From the NCBI RefSeq assembly GCF_004135345.1, contig NZ_CP035495.1:2976001-3040000 (forward strand): a DNA stretch of 64,000 nucleotides, given 5' to 3'. The stretch comes from Xylanimonas allomyrinae. GTDB taxonomy: Bacteria > Actinomycetota > Actinomycetes > Actinomycetales > Cellulomonadaceae. Position numbers and translations under genes: made by a program. Each line of letters starts with the position of its first letter. Position 1 is the first letter of the stretch. Below are positions 30,101 to 38,636 of the stretch, in pieces. Under the pieces are notes generated by a model. That model searched no databases. It had not been told where the DNA came from and saw nothing but the letters and a program-made list of their open reading frames with translations.

Positions 30101-30227
30101 CGTGACCCATCACGTGGTCCGCTGGCTGCCTCGCACGGGGTCGGAGGTCGCGGTCCTGGGCGGTGTGGCCTTGGTGCTCGTGCTTGCCGGCGTCGCCCTC
30201 CGGGTTCGCCGACGGGCGCGGAGGTGA
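24147..30227 (+). CDS. Giant LPXTG surface protein with VWA domain and pilin-like beta repeats (paralogue 1)
   Basis: Predicted 2026 aa. GTG 24147 is 7 nt after GGGGGGAG. A signal peptide (MRRRKAYSAVMAAVLVLLSV) is followed by a conserved block (YHEYPGAHD, GRIWTDKSVF, VALSALGSTRHV) and a von Willebrand A domain with MIDAS residues in VLDNSYSM (Asp140, Ser142, Ser144) and FSDGEPT near 294. From about residue 850 there are seven or so beta-sandwich repeats of the Spy0128/SpaA kind, each starting with a Lys motif (KVLTGRPW, KILTGRQW, KTLTGRDLLPGEFTF) and ending with YTVRE-like and F-x-N-x-Y/W elements, the residues that form internal isopeptide bonds in that family. A DUF11-like domain (TYTLTATNTSD), a Pro-rich wall spacer and LPRTG (near 1994), hydrophobic helix and Arg-rich tail follow. 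It is predicted to be sortase-anchored. No sortase is in the window. Confidence 0.85.
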   Translation: MRAHSGLGSVIAMRRRKAYSAVMAAVLVLLSVGAAGSAVNAEPQTPPVAAKGADPSTYHEYPGAHDVESSFESSRNPGRIWTDKSVFTEDVAVPPDQVQPGVGPLTLGPDELAVALSALGSTRHVTGEEQVPIDVAIVLDNSYSMVQCVSSDASGDGYCDDASNYTRSRAYAMAQAVNEALRIIAGDSPANRVAVAQFGTGAGVLQALGAPRKIPGTDPNDDLYARMRFSGTTNGTLTLDIGNGTLQVGRSGNTVQSTNIQLGIYTGMNVLAGQPAAGVTGSSQRLPSVIVFSDGEPTYSSASASWWAPGTATQGPGSPGNTQYYGNGFLAAMTAAHQKNKIAARYEADPSDGIDARPKVYTVGLGMAALTANGRNLALATLDPKTWYGNTGNTMSTGFTDAFARYLQSATVTVPVNGSATYTVTRPTGTDLAYDPTNLRYNDAYYSPVTQADLISVFRAIAQQIVDAAPNFPVLIEDGTATTSGYVTFTDPLGPFMRVSDMNRITFCSVTEGIDPTKCQQRTFLEPLPQGPVTTPAGTVTTYVFGGTESYTANDMYPQTPVADIIVTVTTSKDLAVGDVVTVKIPASLLPLRNTHIKEDATGKPTSMSMTVSHPVHVYYKVAPKAGVVEHLGDPLTLNVDGSTDGAALAQYLRENTVGGKVRFYSNDFDRAASPGKAKSFASFTPADENDFYRFATNSTLYRDAAGTQTISPAQWAGLAASTPIYYRIDVYRLTGHTPESVVKESVVQPTTKAALEAPAADPGGRALTSIDNAMTAPAGMRNFSGRATNLDHAKCTALTWTSNVPACAEANRTNPTQTDAMARRTEFSGQAVSVALGNDGFLDYQVPGRLTISKEVVSGTGLHPDATQPFEFTVAFGGTAPEGASFPYSVYDVGQSTTPVRSGTVTSGGTITLQAHQVAEVAGLPHGATYTVTEGAMPAGYTQTSPTGNASGTITVPQTDAAVAAFVNTYAPAPAKAVASPTIQKSAPGLPQGVSIDGTFSATICPAAGGACRTALLGLDAKANAFGDFTFATVGAYEFTITEVDGLAPGFTYSGAAYRWVVTVSDDGSGVLKAASTLTRTLTDAGDDVEEPAATAVFVNTYSVGSVGGTLRATKLVEDRTLPMIEGHPQTVPPAKSHAFRYWYVGADSADAPEPPTFGGAGLETVVQSSPGNSNVVSPSLTFTQGHVGQTYYYAVAELPGSYPGITNDPAVFVYRLSVTAPGVGEANTVHVTPTRCATTLDETSGQPRIEACQAFSADLHPTFVNTYAAQPATATLDARKVLTGRPWQPGESFTFTLTPDDEVTRQAIVGGIVTMPEGTESGAKKVLVQSDGPVEFGELTFTQRGTYQFRVVEEVPAPGAPGVSYDQHALLYDVTVDDPELDGVLNATATPREGPQSAVFTNRWSSSLTYDGVDLRKALAGRDVAWGEFEFQVTPADEAAATVAGIPAAGVTVANGDGNPDPALTRILGPIVFGEADLGRSFVYTVREREPVKDGVPQVGGVQYDLTEYTVTITPQYDAQSGLLDVVTVVAGGGTPVTHSVRAGGRPVVTFSNAYAAQPGRAEPRFTKILTGRQWLSGEAFAFELEALTPGAPMPGTTSVVVTEPDDGVAEFGFGAITFPTAGTYQYTVREVIPQDPTPFLTYDLAAAIVTVTVTDDFSGTLKTTVSHDGNEAFSNHYESRYDDLRLEVTKTLTGRDLLPGEFTFEVVPADEDAARLAGLPPEGMVFGLPLGAPEGRPAVLQRVLTEPINQDDAGRQYCYTYSEVVPAEPDPSIVYDDTAYTVCLEVEDDGRGVLTGTTTVTGRVGEEVVSNKVFVNKSDEETSAWPQVPFRNTFLAPSWELTKSSDPASGAQVQPGDEVTYTLTATNTSDVPTAVVATDDVSGVVAHAGLGPLPAGVTRSPDGATLVWDAGVVAPGESVSVSYTATVNDDADGARLRNVVAVASPGGRCVPVEGQDAACTTTHVAPPLPAPPAAPTDPPAKVVTHHVVRWLPRTGSEVAVLGGVALVLVLAGVALRVRRRARR

Positions 30228-30392
30228 CGCCCCGGCGGTCGGGGAGACGGGCATGAGACACGCCGTATCGGCGAGCAGATCGCGTCAGTCGAAGGTCACG
30301 ACGAGATAACGGAAACGGTGGCATTCGGTAGAAAACGATCACACAACGCCCGGTTCGCTCAGTATGAACGACTTGTCTCCATAGCGTCGAAA

Positions 30393-30424
30393 GGCAACCA
30401 AAGGATTGCCGACGGGCTTCCGTC
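30393..30424 (+). promoter_or_regulatory. Two adjacent small hairpins in the 5' leader of the second giant surface protein
   Basis: GGCAA (30393-30397) pairs with TTGCC (30406-30410), and immediately after it GACGG (30411-30415) pairs with CCGTC (30420-30424). They end 8 nt before the AAGGAGG ribosome-binding site (30432-30438). The preceding 160 bp (30228-30392) is richer in A/T and probably contains the promoter. A role in controlling translation is possible but only inferred from position. Confidence 0.35.
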
Positions 30425-30444
30425 AGACGCCAAGGAGGCCGGTC

Positions 30445-33400
30445 ATGGGCCGCAAGGGACACGCGCGCACCCGGGGTTCGGGTCGCACCTCCGCCATCGC
30501 CGGCGCTCTCGCGCTCTGCGTGCTCAGTTCGGGAGCCGTGCCGGTCGCCGGGATGACGGACCTCGCCGCGCCGGCCGCGGCGGAGGAGCCGGTCACCAGT
30601 CCGGCACGTCCTGACGGCCTTCCCGCGCCCCGCAAGGTCGCCGACCCGGCGACCTACCACGAGTTCCCGGGGGCGGAGGACTCGGACTACTACGTCTCGT
30701 CGCAGAGCCCCGGCCGGATCTGGACGGACAAGTCCGTGTTCGCCGACACGCTGACCGTCCCCGACGACATGCAGAACGAGGACAAGACGCTGCCCGACCT
30801 CGAGGTCGGCACCGACGAGCTCATCGTCGCGCTCTCCGCCCTCGGCTCCACGAGGCACGTGACGAGCGTCGTGCCCGTCCCGATCGACGTCGTCCTCGTC
30901 CTCGACAACTCCTACTCGATGACACAGTGCGTCGAGAGCAGTGACTCCTGCACCGGGCAAGGCTGGGAACGCTCGCGTGCCTTCGCGATGGTCGACGCGG
31001 TCAACTCGGCCATCAGCATCATCGCGACCGACAACCCCCGCAACCGCGTCGCCGTGGTCATGTTCGGGACCAGGTCCGAGGTGCTCGAAGAGCTCGGGAC
31101 ACCGACGAAGATCGCCGACTCCGACGCCTACGTCTCCCTGGAACGCGCAGCCAACCAAGGCCTGAGGCTGCGGACGGCGACGAAGACACGCGCCGTCGGC
31201 ACCGAGGGCGAGACGCAGCAGACGAACATCCAGGAAGGCGTGACCACCGGCATGGGGCTGCTCGCCAACCCCGATGTCGTCCGGGACGTGACCGGCACGA
31301 ACCAGCGCATCCCCAACGTCATCCTGTTCACCGACGGTGAGCCGACCACCTCGTCCTCCTCGCCCACGTGGTGGAACCCGACGTTGGCCGACGGCGTCCA
31401 GGGCCCCGGCTCGCCCGGCAGCTCGCAGTACTACGGGAACGGGTTCAAGGCGGCCCTCGCTGCATCTCTGCTCAAGGCGAAGATCTCGGACGTCTACAAC
31501 GACCGCGCGTACAACGCCGCCCACGGGCTGACCGACGTCGCCACCAGCGTGTACACGGTCGGCCTGGGCATCACGGCGCTCGCGGGGAACAGCCGCGACC
31601 TCGCACTCGCCACGCTCGACCCGAAGGGCAACTTCGGGTCGACCAGCAACGCGGTGTTCAGGGGCTTCAGCACGGCGTTCGACGCGTACCGGACGACGGG
31701 CACGGTGGACGTTCCGGTCAACGGCAAGAACGCCACCACGCAGTTCTACACCGTCAACCGCCCGGGACCCGACGCGCTCGGGTACGCGGCGTTCGACCCC
31801 ACCGGTCCGGGAGCCCTGAAGTACAACACCGCGTTCTACGCCCCCGTCACGACCGGGCAGCTCAAGGAGAGCTTCGAGCAGATCGCGCAGGCCATCATCG
31901 AAGCGGCACCGAACTATCCCGTCGACGTCAGCTCGAGCGACGTCACGGCCGAGGGGTACGTCACGTTCGTGGACGAGCTCGGCCCGTACATGCACGTCAC
32001 CGAGATGAGCCGCCTGGCCTTCTGCTCGGTCGACCGCGCAGCCGCGACCGGCCCCAACGACTGCGTGAACGCGACCTTCACGGCGCAGTCGAAGACCACC
32101 GCGGGGAATGTCGACACCTACGTCTTCGAAGGCTCGTACCTTGCGAACGGCATGGGTGGCAACACCAAGCCGATCAACCTGTCCGCGGTCAAGATCACCG
32201 TGACCCGCAGCGAGGACCTGGCGAGAGGCGACGTCGTCACGGTCATGATCCCCGCCGGACTGCTGCCCATCTACGACAAGCAGGTGACGGTCGACGAGGG
32301 TCACGCCGTGACGTCGATCAAGCCGTACATCTCGCACCCGGTGCACGCCATGTACAAGGTGGCGCCCAAGCCGGAGGTCCTCAGCTTCCTCGACGCCCCC
32401 GCGGGTCTTCCGGTCGGCAACCAGGAGGGGCCCGTGGCGAGGCTGACGGCCGGTGAGCGGGAGGCGCTGACCGCGTACCTCGCCGCGAACTCCACCGACG
32501 GCACGGTGCGGTTCTACTCGAACGCCTACGAGCCCGGAGCCGCCGAGGGGATCGCCGAGGCCCGGTTCAACCCGGCGCTGCGCAACGACTTCTACCGATT
32601 CTCGGTCGACTCGCCCTTGTACTACGACGAGTCGCTCGAGACGCAGGTGATGCGCGACGAGTGGGAGGGGCTTCCGGACGAGACCCGGGTCTACTACGCC
32701 GACTTCGTCTACATCACCGAAGGCGCGAGTCCCTTGCGCAAAGAGCTCTCGATCCCCACGAGCGTCGGTGCGGTCAAGGCGGCGCTGACCGGGCCCGCGC
32801 GGTTCGGCGACGCGATGGTGGTCCCGGCCGGCACGCTCGACTTCTCGCCCCGCATCGCCAACCTCGACTTCACCAAGTGCGACAGCCTGGAGTGGGAGAA
32901 CGACAGCCAGTGGTGCGACGGCGAGATCGCCAACCACACCCGCACCGCGACGATGGTTCGCGCGACGGAGAGTGGCTTCGCGGCCGCGAGCGGCGACGCG
33001 GCGGTCGTGACGGTCGCTCTGGGGAACAACGGGTTCCTGGAGTACCCGGCCCCGGGCACGATGAGGGTCACCAAGCAGGTCGAGAGCAGCGGGTCCACCG
33101 TCGAGACCACCCAGTTCAGGTTCAAGGTGACCGTCGGCGACGACGTCGACGGGCAGTTCCTCGCCGTGGTCTACGGCCAGGACGGCCCGATCGTCGAGCA
33201 GCCCTTCACGAGCGGCGAGACCTTCACGATGGCGGCGGGTCAGTACGCGATCCTCTACGGGCTGCCCCACGGCGTCACGTGCACGGTGGAGGAGGTGGAC
33301 CTGCCGCCCGGCTACACGCCGCTCGTGAGTGAGCTGACCGGCACCGTCGTCGTCGACGGTCCGGGCGTCAGCCTGGACTTCGTCAACCGCTACGAACCAC

Positions 33401-36400
33401 CCCCGGTGACCATCGCCGGCCCGGAGGTGGCCAAGGAGCTCGGGCGGGACTGGCGCTACCCCGAGAGCTTCACGTTCACGATGTGCCCGGGTACCCCCTG
33501 CCTCGAGGCGGTCATCGCCGCCGAGGGCGCGACCGCGAGGTTCCCGGACCAGACGTTCACGACGCCAGGCACGTACACCTACACGATCACCGAGGTCGAC
33601 GGGAACGCGGCCGACCCCGCCCTGTCGTTCTCGGCGGCCAGCTACCAGTGGGTCGTCGAGGTGGAGGACGACAAGGCCGGCGGGCTCACCGCGGTCGGGA
33701 CGCTCACCCAGGTCAAGGACGATCTCGGAGACGCGGCGAGCCCCGATCTGGACGCCCACCCTGCCGTCGCCACGTTCTTCAACGCGTGGGTCGCCGGCGA
33801 GACCGGGGGCGCGCTGAAGGCCACCAAGGTCGTGGTGGACGAGACCCTCCCGGGCGCCACCACGATCGACCCGACGCTCGCGCACTCGTTCACCTTCCGG
33901 TATCTCGGTGCGGACCTCGCCACCGGCGGCACGACCCAGGTGTCCGGCCCTGTGTGGGACGGGCAGGACACGGTCACCGTCAGCAACGTCGCCGGCAGCC
34001 GCGACGTCGACTCACCATGGCTGACCTTCACCGGCAACCATGTGGGCCACACCTTCTACTACTCGGTGGAGGAGGACGCCGTCGCCGGGCCGTCGTTCGT
34101 GAGCCATGACGACGCGGTCTACTTCTATGCCATCACCGTCGGGACGCAGCAGGCGGGCGAGACGAGCGAGGTCACCGCGTCGTCGGTGCGCTGCAAGACG
34201 TCCCGGGCCGCGATCGCGGCGTCGAGCCCGTACGGTGCGTGCGCCCCCGGCGTCGGGAGCTACGGCGCCGACGTCGTCGCGCAGTTCAGCAACACCTACG
34301 ACGCGGGGCAGACTACTGCGGACCTCGTCGCCACCAAGATCCTCGACGGCCGCGCCTGGGCGCTCGACGACGCTTTCCGCTTCGTGCTCACGGCCGCCGA
34401 CGAGGAGACCCGGGCCGCCGTCGGCTCGGGTGCCGTCACGATCCCCGAGCCGGTCACGGCCAGCGCCGCCGGTGAGGGGAACGTCGAGTTCGAGGGGCTC
34501 ATCTTCACGCAGCAGGGCACCTACCGGTTCTGCGTCGTCGAGGAAGGGCCGTCCACGGTGGTCGACGGCATCTCGTACGACGCCGGTCAGGTGTGCTACA
34601 CGGTGACCGTCACCAACCCTGGCTCGGCGAGCGGTGTCGATCTCGTCGCGACCGTGACCCCCGAGGGCGCGACCACCTTCACCAATACGTACACGGCCAG
34701 TCCGGTCGCCGTCTCACCTCAGTTCGTCAAGACGCTCGCCGGGCGGGACTGGGCCGAGGCTGATGCCTTCTCCTTCGTCCTGGAGGGTGAGCTGGGTGCG
34801 CCGCTGCCGGTCGACTCCAGGGCGACGGTCAGGTCCGCGGCGGACGCCGCCGGATTCGGGTTCGGGGAGATCACGTTCACCGAGGCAGGCACGTACAGGT
34901 ACACGGTCAGGGAGGTCGTGCCGGACGATCCGGCCGGCGGCATGACCTATGACCAGGATCCCGTGTCGCTGCTGATCGTGGTCGTCGACGACAATCTGGG
35001 TTCGCTCTTCGTCGAGAGTCTCACGTACGGGGACGGCGACCGGGAGTTCGTCAACACGTATGCCACGAGCCTCGACTGGCACTTCGACCTGGCCAAGGCG
35101 CTGGAGGGTCGTGACCTTGCAGCCGGCGAGTTCGAGTTCACCGCCGTGCCCGACGACGCCACGGCGGAGCATTTCGGGGACGACGTACGCGTCCTGGTGC
35201 CCAGCCCCGCCGGCGCACAGGGTCAGGTGGTGCACATGCCCGGGCCCCAGTTGTCCTTCACCCAGGAAGACGCCGGTGCGCGCTACTGCTGGACGGTTCG
35301 CGAGGTCATCCCTGACAGCCCGCGACCCGGAATCGTCTACGACCGCACGGTGTACACGGTGTGCGCCGCCGTCGCCGACGACGGGGAGGGCGTCCTCACG
35401 GTGACGACCAGCATGTCGAGCGCTGGGGAACCAGCGGGGGCAGGCTCGAGGAGCACGTCGTCTCGTCTGCGGACGCGACCCCGACGTGGCCGGTGGTCGA
35501 GTTCTCGAACACGTTCGTCCCGACGTCGTGGTCGCTCGCGAAGTCGAGCGCGCTGCCACAGGGGACCGTCGAGCCGGGGGCGCTGCTGACGTACACCCTC
35601 ACGGCCACGAACACCGGTGGCGAGGGTTCGGCCCCGCCCGCGGGCGTGGTCGTCACGGACGACCTCTCGGACGTGCTCGGGAGCGGCAAGGCCACGTTCG
35701 TCGAGATCGACGACGCGCACCTGGGCACTGCGGACTTCGACCCGACGACCATGACCCTGACGTGGCGGCTCGACACCCTCGACCGCACGCAGACCCTGAC
35801 GTACACGGTGGCCGTGGACGAGGACGCCCGTGGGGTCACGCTGCGCAACGTCGTCACCGGCATGGGCGGCGTCGACGAGGCGGGTTCCGGGGACACGCCG
35901 CCGTCGTCGTGCGCCGAGGGGACGCCGGTGGCGGACCTGGAGGCCGAGTGCCTGACCGTGCACCACACGGACCCGGCATGGTCGCTGGCCAAGACGAGCG
36001 ACGACCAGGACGGGAAGGCCGACCCGGGCCAGGTCATCACCTACACGCTCACCGCCGCGCCGGTCGGGTCGGGCCCCGAGAAGGTGTCCGGTCTGATCGT
36101 CACGGACGACCTGTCCGCGGTGCTCGGCGCGGGCAAGGCCACCTTCGGTGCCATCCTCGACGACGACGGCAGCGCGGTGCTGGGCCCTGACGGGGTCACG
36201 CTCGAGTGGCGGATCGGCGAGCTGACCGAGCCCACCGTGCTGCGGTACACCGTGAAGGTCGCCGACGACGCGTTCGGGGTCACGCTGCGCAACGTCGTCA
36301 CCGGGACGGCCGGTGAGGGCAGCTACCCGCCCGCGACCTGCGCCGAGGTGACGGCGTCCGACCCCTGCACCACCGTGCACGCGACGGATCCGGAGCCGGT

Positions 36401-36524
36401 GCTGGCCGGCGAGAGTCCGGCGCTGCTGCCACGCACGGGCGCGGCGCTGGGCGTCCTCGTCGCGGCCGCGACAGCCCTGGTGGGAACGGGGTACGTGCTC
36501 GTCCGACGACGCCGGCTCGGCTGA
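30445..36524 (+). CDS. Giant LPXTG surface protein with VWA domain and pilin-like beta repeats (paralogue 2), frameshifted
   Basis: Paralogue of the 24147 gene, with the same order of parts and, after restoring one base, the same length (2026 aa). ATG 30445 follows AAGGAGG by 6 nt. Signal peptide, then YHEFPGAED, GRIWTDKSVFAD, VALSALGSTRHV, VWA MIDAS VLDNSYSM near residue 154 and FTDGEPT. Repeats begin KQVESSG, KELGRDWRYPESFTF, KVVVDETL, KILDGRAW, KTLAGRDW and KALEGRDLAAGEFEF; two DUF11-like domains (SLAKSSALPQG and SLAKTSDDQDG) and LPRTG plus membrane helix and RRRR tail end it. The frame breaks near 35425-35440, in a G4 or G5 run; one added G joins VTTSMSSAG to RLEEHVVSSADATP, matching the corresponding part of paralogue 1. 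Probably an assembly error; if real, the protein would lose its wall anchor. Confidence 0.8.
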
Positions 36525-36544
36525 GACGCGGCGCAGTCGTCGCC

Positions 36545-36584
36545 GTCACGGGCGCCCGATGCTGGAGCACCGGGCGCCCGTGAC
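36545..36584. terminator. Hairpin terminator after the second surface protein gene
   Basis: GTCACGGGCGCCCG (36545-36558) and CGGGCGCCCGTGAC (36571-36584) are perfectly complementary 14-nt arms with a 12-nt loop, starting 21 nt after the stop at 36524. It would separate the surface-protein transcript from nrdD. Confidence 0.75.
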
Positions 36585-36599
36585 AGTGCGTCAGGACAA

Positions 36600-36646
36600 C
36601 GCCACATCTAGTGTCTGTTCCGCGTATTCTCCCCAGATCTTGTGGT
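36600..36646 (+). promoter_or_regulatory. Pair of NrdR-box-like sites upstream of nrdD
   Basis: CACATCTAGTG at 36603-36613 and CAGATCTTGTG at 36634-36644 match each other at 9 of 11 positions and resemble the NrdR box core (ACAnnATnTnGTGT). They are offset by exactly 31 bp, about three helical turns, the spacing known for NrdR-box pairs. They lie about 105-150 bp before the nrdD start, between the terminator and the gene. NrdR is the ATP/dATP-responsive repressor of ribonucleotide reductase genes; its gene is not in the window. Confidence 0.6.
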
Positions 36647-36748
36647 TGGCCGTCGGCGCGTCGCTTGTGAGGCGCTCGTGGTGGTGTCAGGCTCAGACGT
36701 CGGAAGAACATCGCGTCACTCGCACCGCCGCAACCGAAGGGACCCACC

Positions 36749-38533
36749 ATGGGCCGCAGCATCGACGTCGCCTCGACGATCGGGGAGTACCTGGACCGCT
36801 CTGACTGGCGGGTGCGCGCCAACGCGAACCAGGGCTTCTCGCTCGGCGGCCTCATCCTCAACGTGGCCGGCAAGGTGACGGCGAACTACTGGCTCGACGA
36901 GATCTACGAGCCTGAGCTGGGCGAGGCCCACCGTTCCGGCGCCATCCACGTGCACGACCTCGACGTGCTGGGCGGCTACTGCGCCGGCTGGTCGCTGCGC
37001 CAGCTCCTCCAGGAGGGCTTCGGCGGCGTGCCCGGCAAGATCGACTCGGGCCCGGCCAAGCACTTCTCGAGCGCGCTCGGGCAGGTCGTGAACTTCCTGG
37101 GCACGCTCCAGAACGAGTGGGCCGGCGCGCAGGCCTTCAGCTCCTTCGACACGCTCATGGCGCCCTATGTGCGCCGCGACGGCCTCACCTACGACGAGGT
37201 GGTGCAGGGCATCCAGGAGCTCGTCCACAACCTCAACGTGCCCAGCCGCTGGGGCACGCAGACGCCGTTCACCAACCTCACCTTCGACCTGGTGTGCCCG
37301 GACGACTTCAAGGACCAGCACCCGATCATCGGCGAGGAGGTCGCGGACTTCACCTACGGCGACCTCGCACCCGAGATGGCGATGATCAACGAGGCGTTCG
37401 TCGAGGTCATGACGGCGGGCGACGCCGCGGGCCGGGCGTTCACCTTCCCGATCCCCACGTACAACATCACGCGCGACTTCGACTGGGACGCCCCGGTCGC
37501 GGACAAGATCTTCGAGATGACGGCCAAGTACGGCACCCCGTACTTCCAGAACTTCGTCAACTCCGAGCTCAACCCCGGCGACGTGCGTTCGATGTGCTGC
37601 CGCCTCCAGCTCGACCTGCGCGAGCTGCTCAAGCGGGGCAACGGCCTGTTCGGCTCGGGCGAGCAGACCGGCTCGATCGGCGTCGTGACCCTCAACATGG
37701 CTCGCCTGGGCTTCGTCCACTCCGGCTCGTGGACCGACCTGCTGGCCGCGCTCGACAACCTCATCGAGATCTCGGTCGACTCGCTGGAGACCAAGCGCGT
37801 CACCGTGCAGAAGCTCATGGACGACGGGCTGTTCCCGTACACCAAGCGCTACCTCGGGACGCTCGACTCGCACTTCTCGACCATCGGCCTCAACGGCGTC
37901 AACGAGATGATCCGCAACTTCACGGGCGACGCGGAGGACATCACGTCGCCGGCCGGTCGCCTCATGGCCCTGGAGATCCTGGACCACGTGCGCGCGCGCA
38001 TGGTCGAGGCGCAGGAGCGCACCGGCCACCTCTACAACCTGGAGGCGACGCCGGCCGAGGGCACCACGTACCGCTTCGCCAAGGAGGACCGCCGCCGGTT
38101 CCCCGGCATCCTCCAGGCCGGCACCGATGCCGAGCCGTACTACACCAACTCGTCCCAGCTCCCCGTGGGGTTCACGGACGACCCGTTCGAGGCGCTCGAG
38201 CAGCAGGAGGAGCTCCAGACCAAGTACACGGGCGGCACCGTGCTGCACCTGTACATGGGTGAGCGCGTCTCCGACGCCGCGGCGTGCAAGGCGCTGGTGC
38301 GCCGCTCGCTCGAGAGGTTCCGCCTGCCGTACATCACCATCACGCCCACGTTCTCGGTGTGCGAGGTGCACGGCTACCTGACCGGCGAGCACCACGAGTG
38401 CCCGACGTGCGGCCGCACCACCGAGGTGTGGACCCGTGTCATGGGCTACCTGCGCCCGGTGAGCTCGTTCAACACGGGCAAGCAGGGCGAGTACCACGAG
38501 CGCGTGACCTTCCGTGAACCCTCCCTGGTGTGA
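36749..38533 (+). CDS. nrdD: Anaerobic ribonucleoside-triphosphate reductase
   Basis: Predicted 594 aa. It converts NTPs to dNTPs with a glycyl radical, so it works only without oxygen. The radical Gly is Gly566 in RVMGYLRPV near the C terminus. The substrate-site region includes HVHDLDVLGGYCAGWS and RSMCCRLQL, and the C-terminal zinc site appears as CEVH and CPTC. There is no N-terminal ATP-cone; the protein starts directly with the ten-stranded barrel, so it lacks the usual allosteric activity site and resembles the shorter class III enzymes. GAAGGGACC precedes the ATG. It forms an operon with nrdG 104 nt downstream and is likely under NrdR control. Confidence 0.93.
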   Translation: MGRSIDVASTIGEYLDRSDWRVRANANQGFSLGGLILNVAGKVTANYWLDEIYEPELGEAHRSGAIHVHDLDVLGGYCAGWSLRQLLQEGFGGVPGKIDSGPAKHFSSALGQVVNFLGTLQNEWAGAQAFSSFDTLMAPYVRRDGLTYDEVVQGIQELVHNLNVPSRWGTQTPFTNLTFDLVCPDDFKDQHPIIGEEVADFTYGDLAPEMAMINEAFVEVMTAGDAAGRAFTFPIPTYNITRDFDWDAPVADKIFEMTAKYGTPYFQNFVNSELNPGDVRSMCCRLQLDLRELLKRGNGLFGSGEQTGSIGVVTLNMARLGFVHSGSWTDLLAALDNLIEISVDSLETKRVTVQKLMDDGLFPYTKRYLGTLDSHFSTIGLNGVNEMIRNFTGDAEDITSPAGRLMALEILDHVRARMVEAQERTGHLYNLEATPAEGTTYRFAKEDRRRFPGILQAGTDAEPYYTNSSQLPVGFTDDPFEALEQQEELQTKYTGGTVLHLYMGERVSDAAACKALVRRSLERFRLPYITITPTFSVCEVHGYLTGEHHECPTCGRTTEVWTRVMGYLRPVSSFNTGKQGEYHERVTFREPSLV

Positions 38534-38542
38534 GGCCCCGCC

Positions 38543-38617
38543 CGGCGAGTTCGAGCATCCGTCGGGTGTTCGAGCGCCCGAGCACTCGAACACCGCGACG
38601 GATGCTCGAACTCGCCG
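38543..38617. repeat. 32-bp inverted repeat between nrdD and nrdG
   Basis: The left arm 38543-38574 and the right arm 38585-38617 are complementary over their whole length with a single extra G in the right arm; the loop is 10 nt. It starts 10 nt after the nrdD stop and ends 20 nt before the nrdG start, so it fills the intercistronic gap. It could act as an attenuator or as an mRNA-stabilising stem that sets the nrdD:nrdG ratio. The arms contain GTTCGAG twice each, suggesting growth by local duplication. Confidence 0.85.
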
Positions 38618-38636
38618 GGAGCCGACGCCGGAGCCG

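Noticed and set aside
30228-30444. Possible c-di-GMP riboswitch in the leader of the second surface protein
   Set aside because: GGCAACC and nearby stems recall the motif, but the conserved ACGCAAAGCC segment is missing; only two small hairpins are supported.
25485-33885. Very long minus-strand open frames (over 1300 codons each) opposite the two giant surface proteins
   Set aside because: High-G+C codon bias leaves the antisense frame without stops; the translations are Arg/Val/Gly-rich and lack motifs, whereas the plus-strand proteins have clear domains.
36749-38533. NrdD as a pyruvate formate-lyase-like glycyl radical enzyme
   Set aside because: The C-terminal CEVH/CPTC zinc site and RVMGYL radical loop are class III ribonucleotide reductase features, and nrdG follows.
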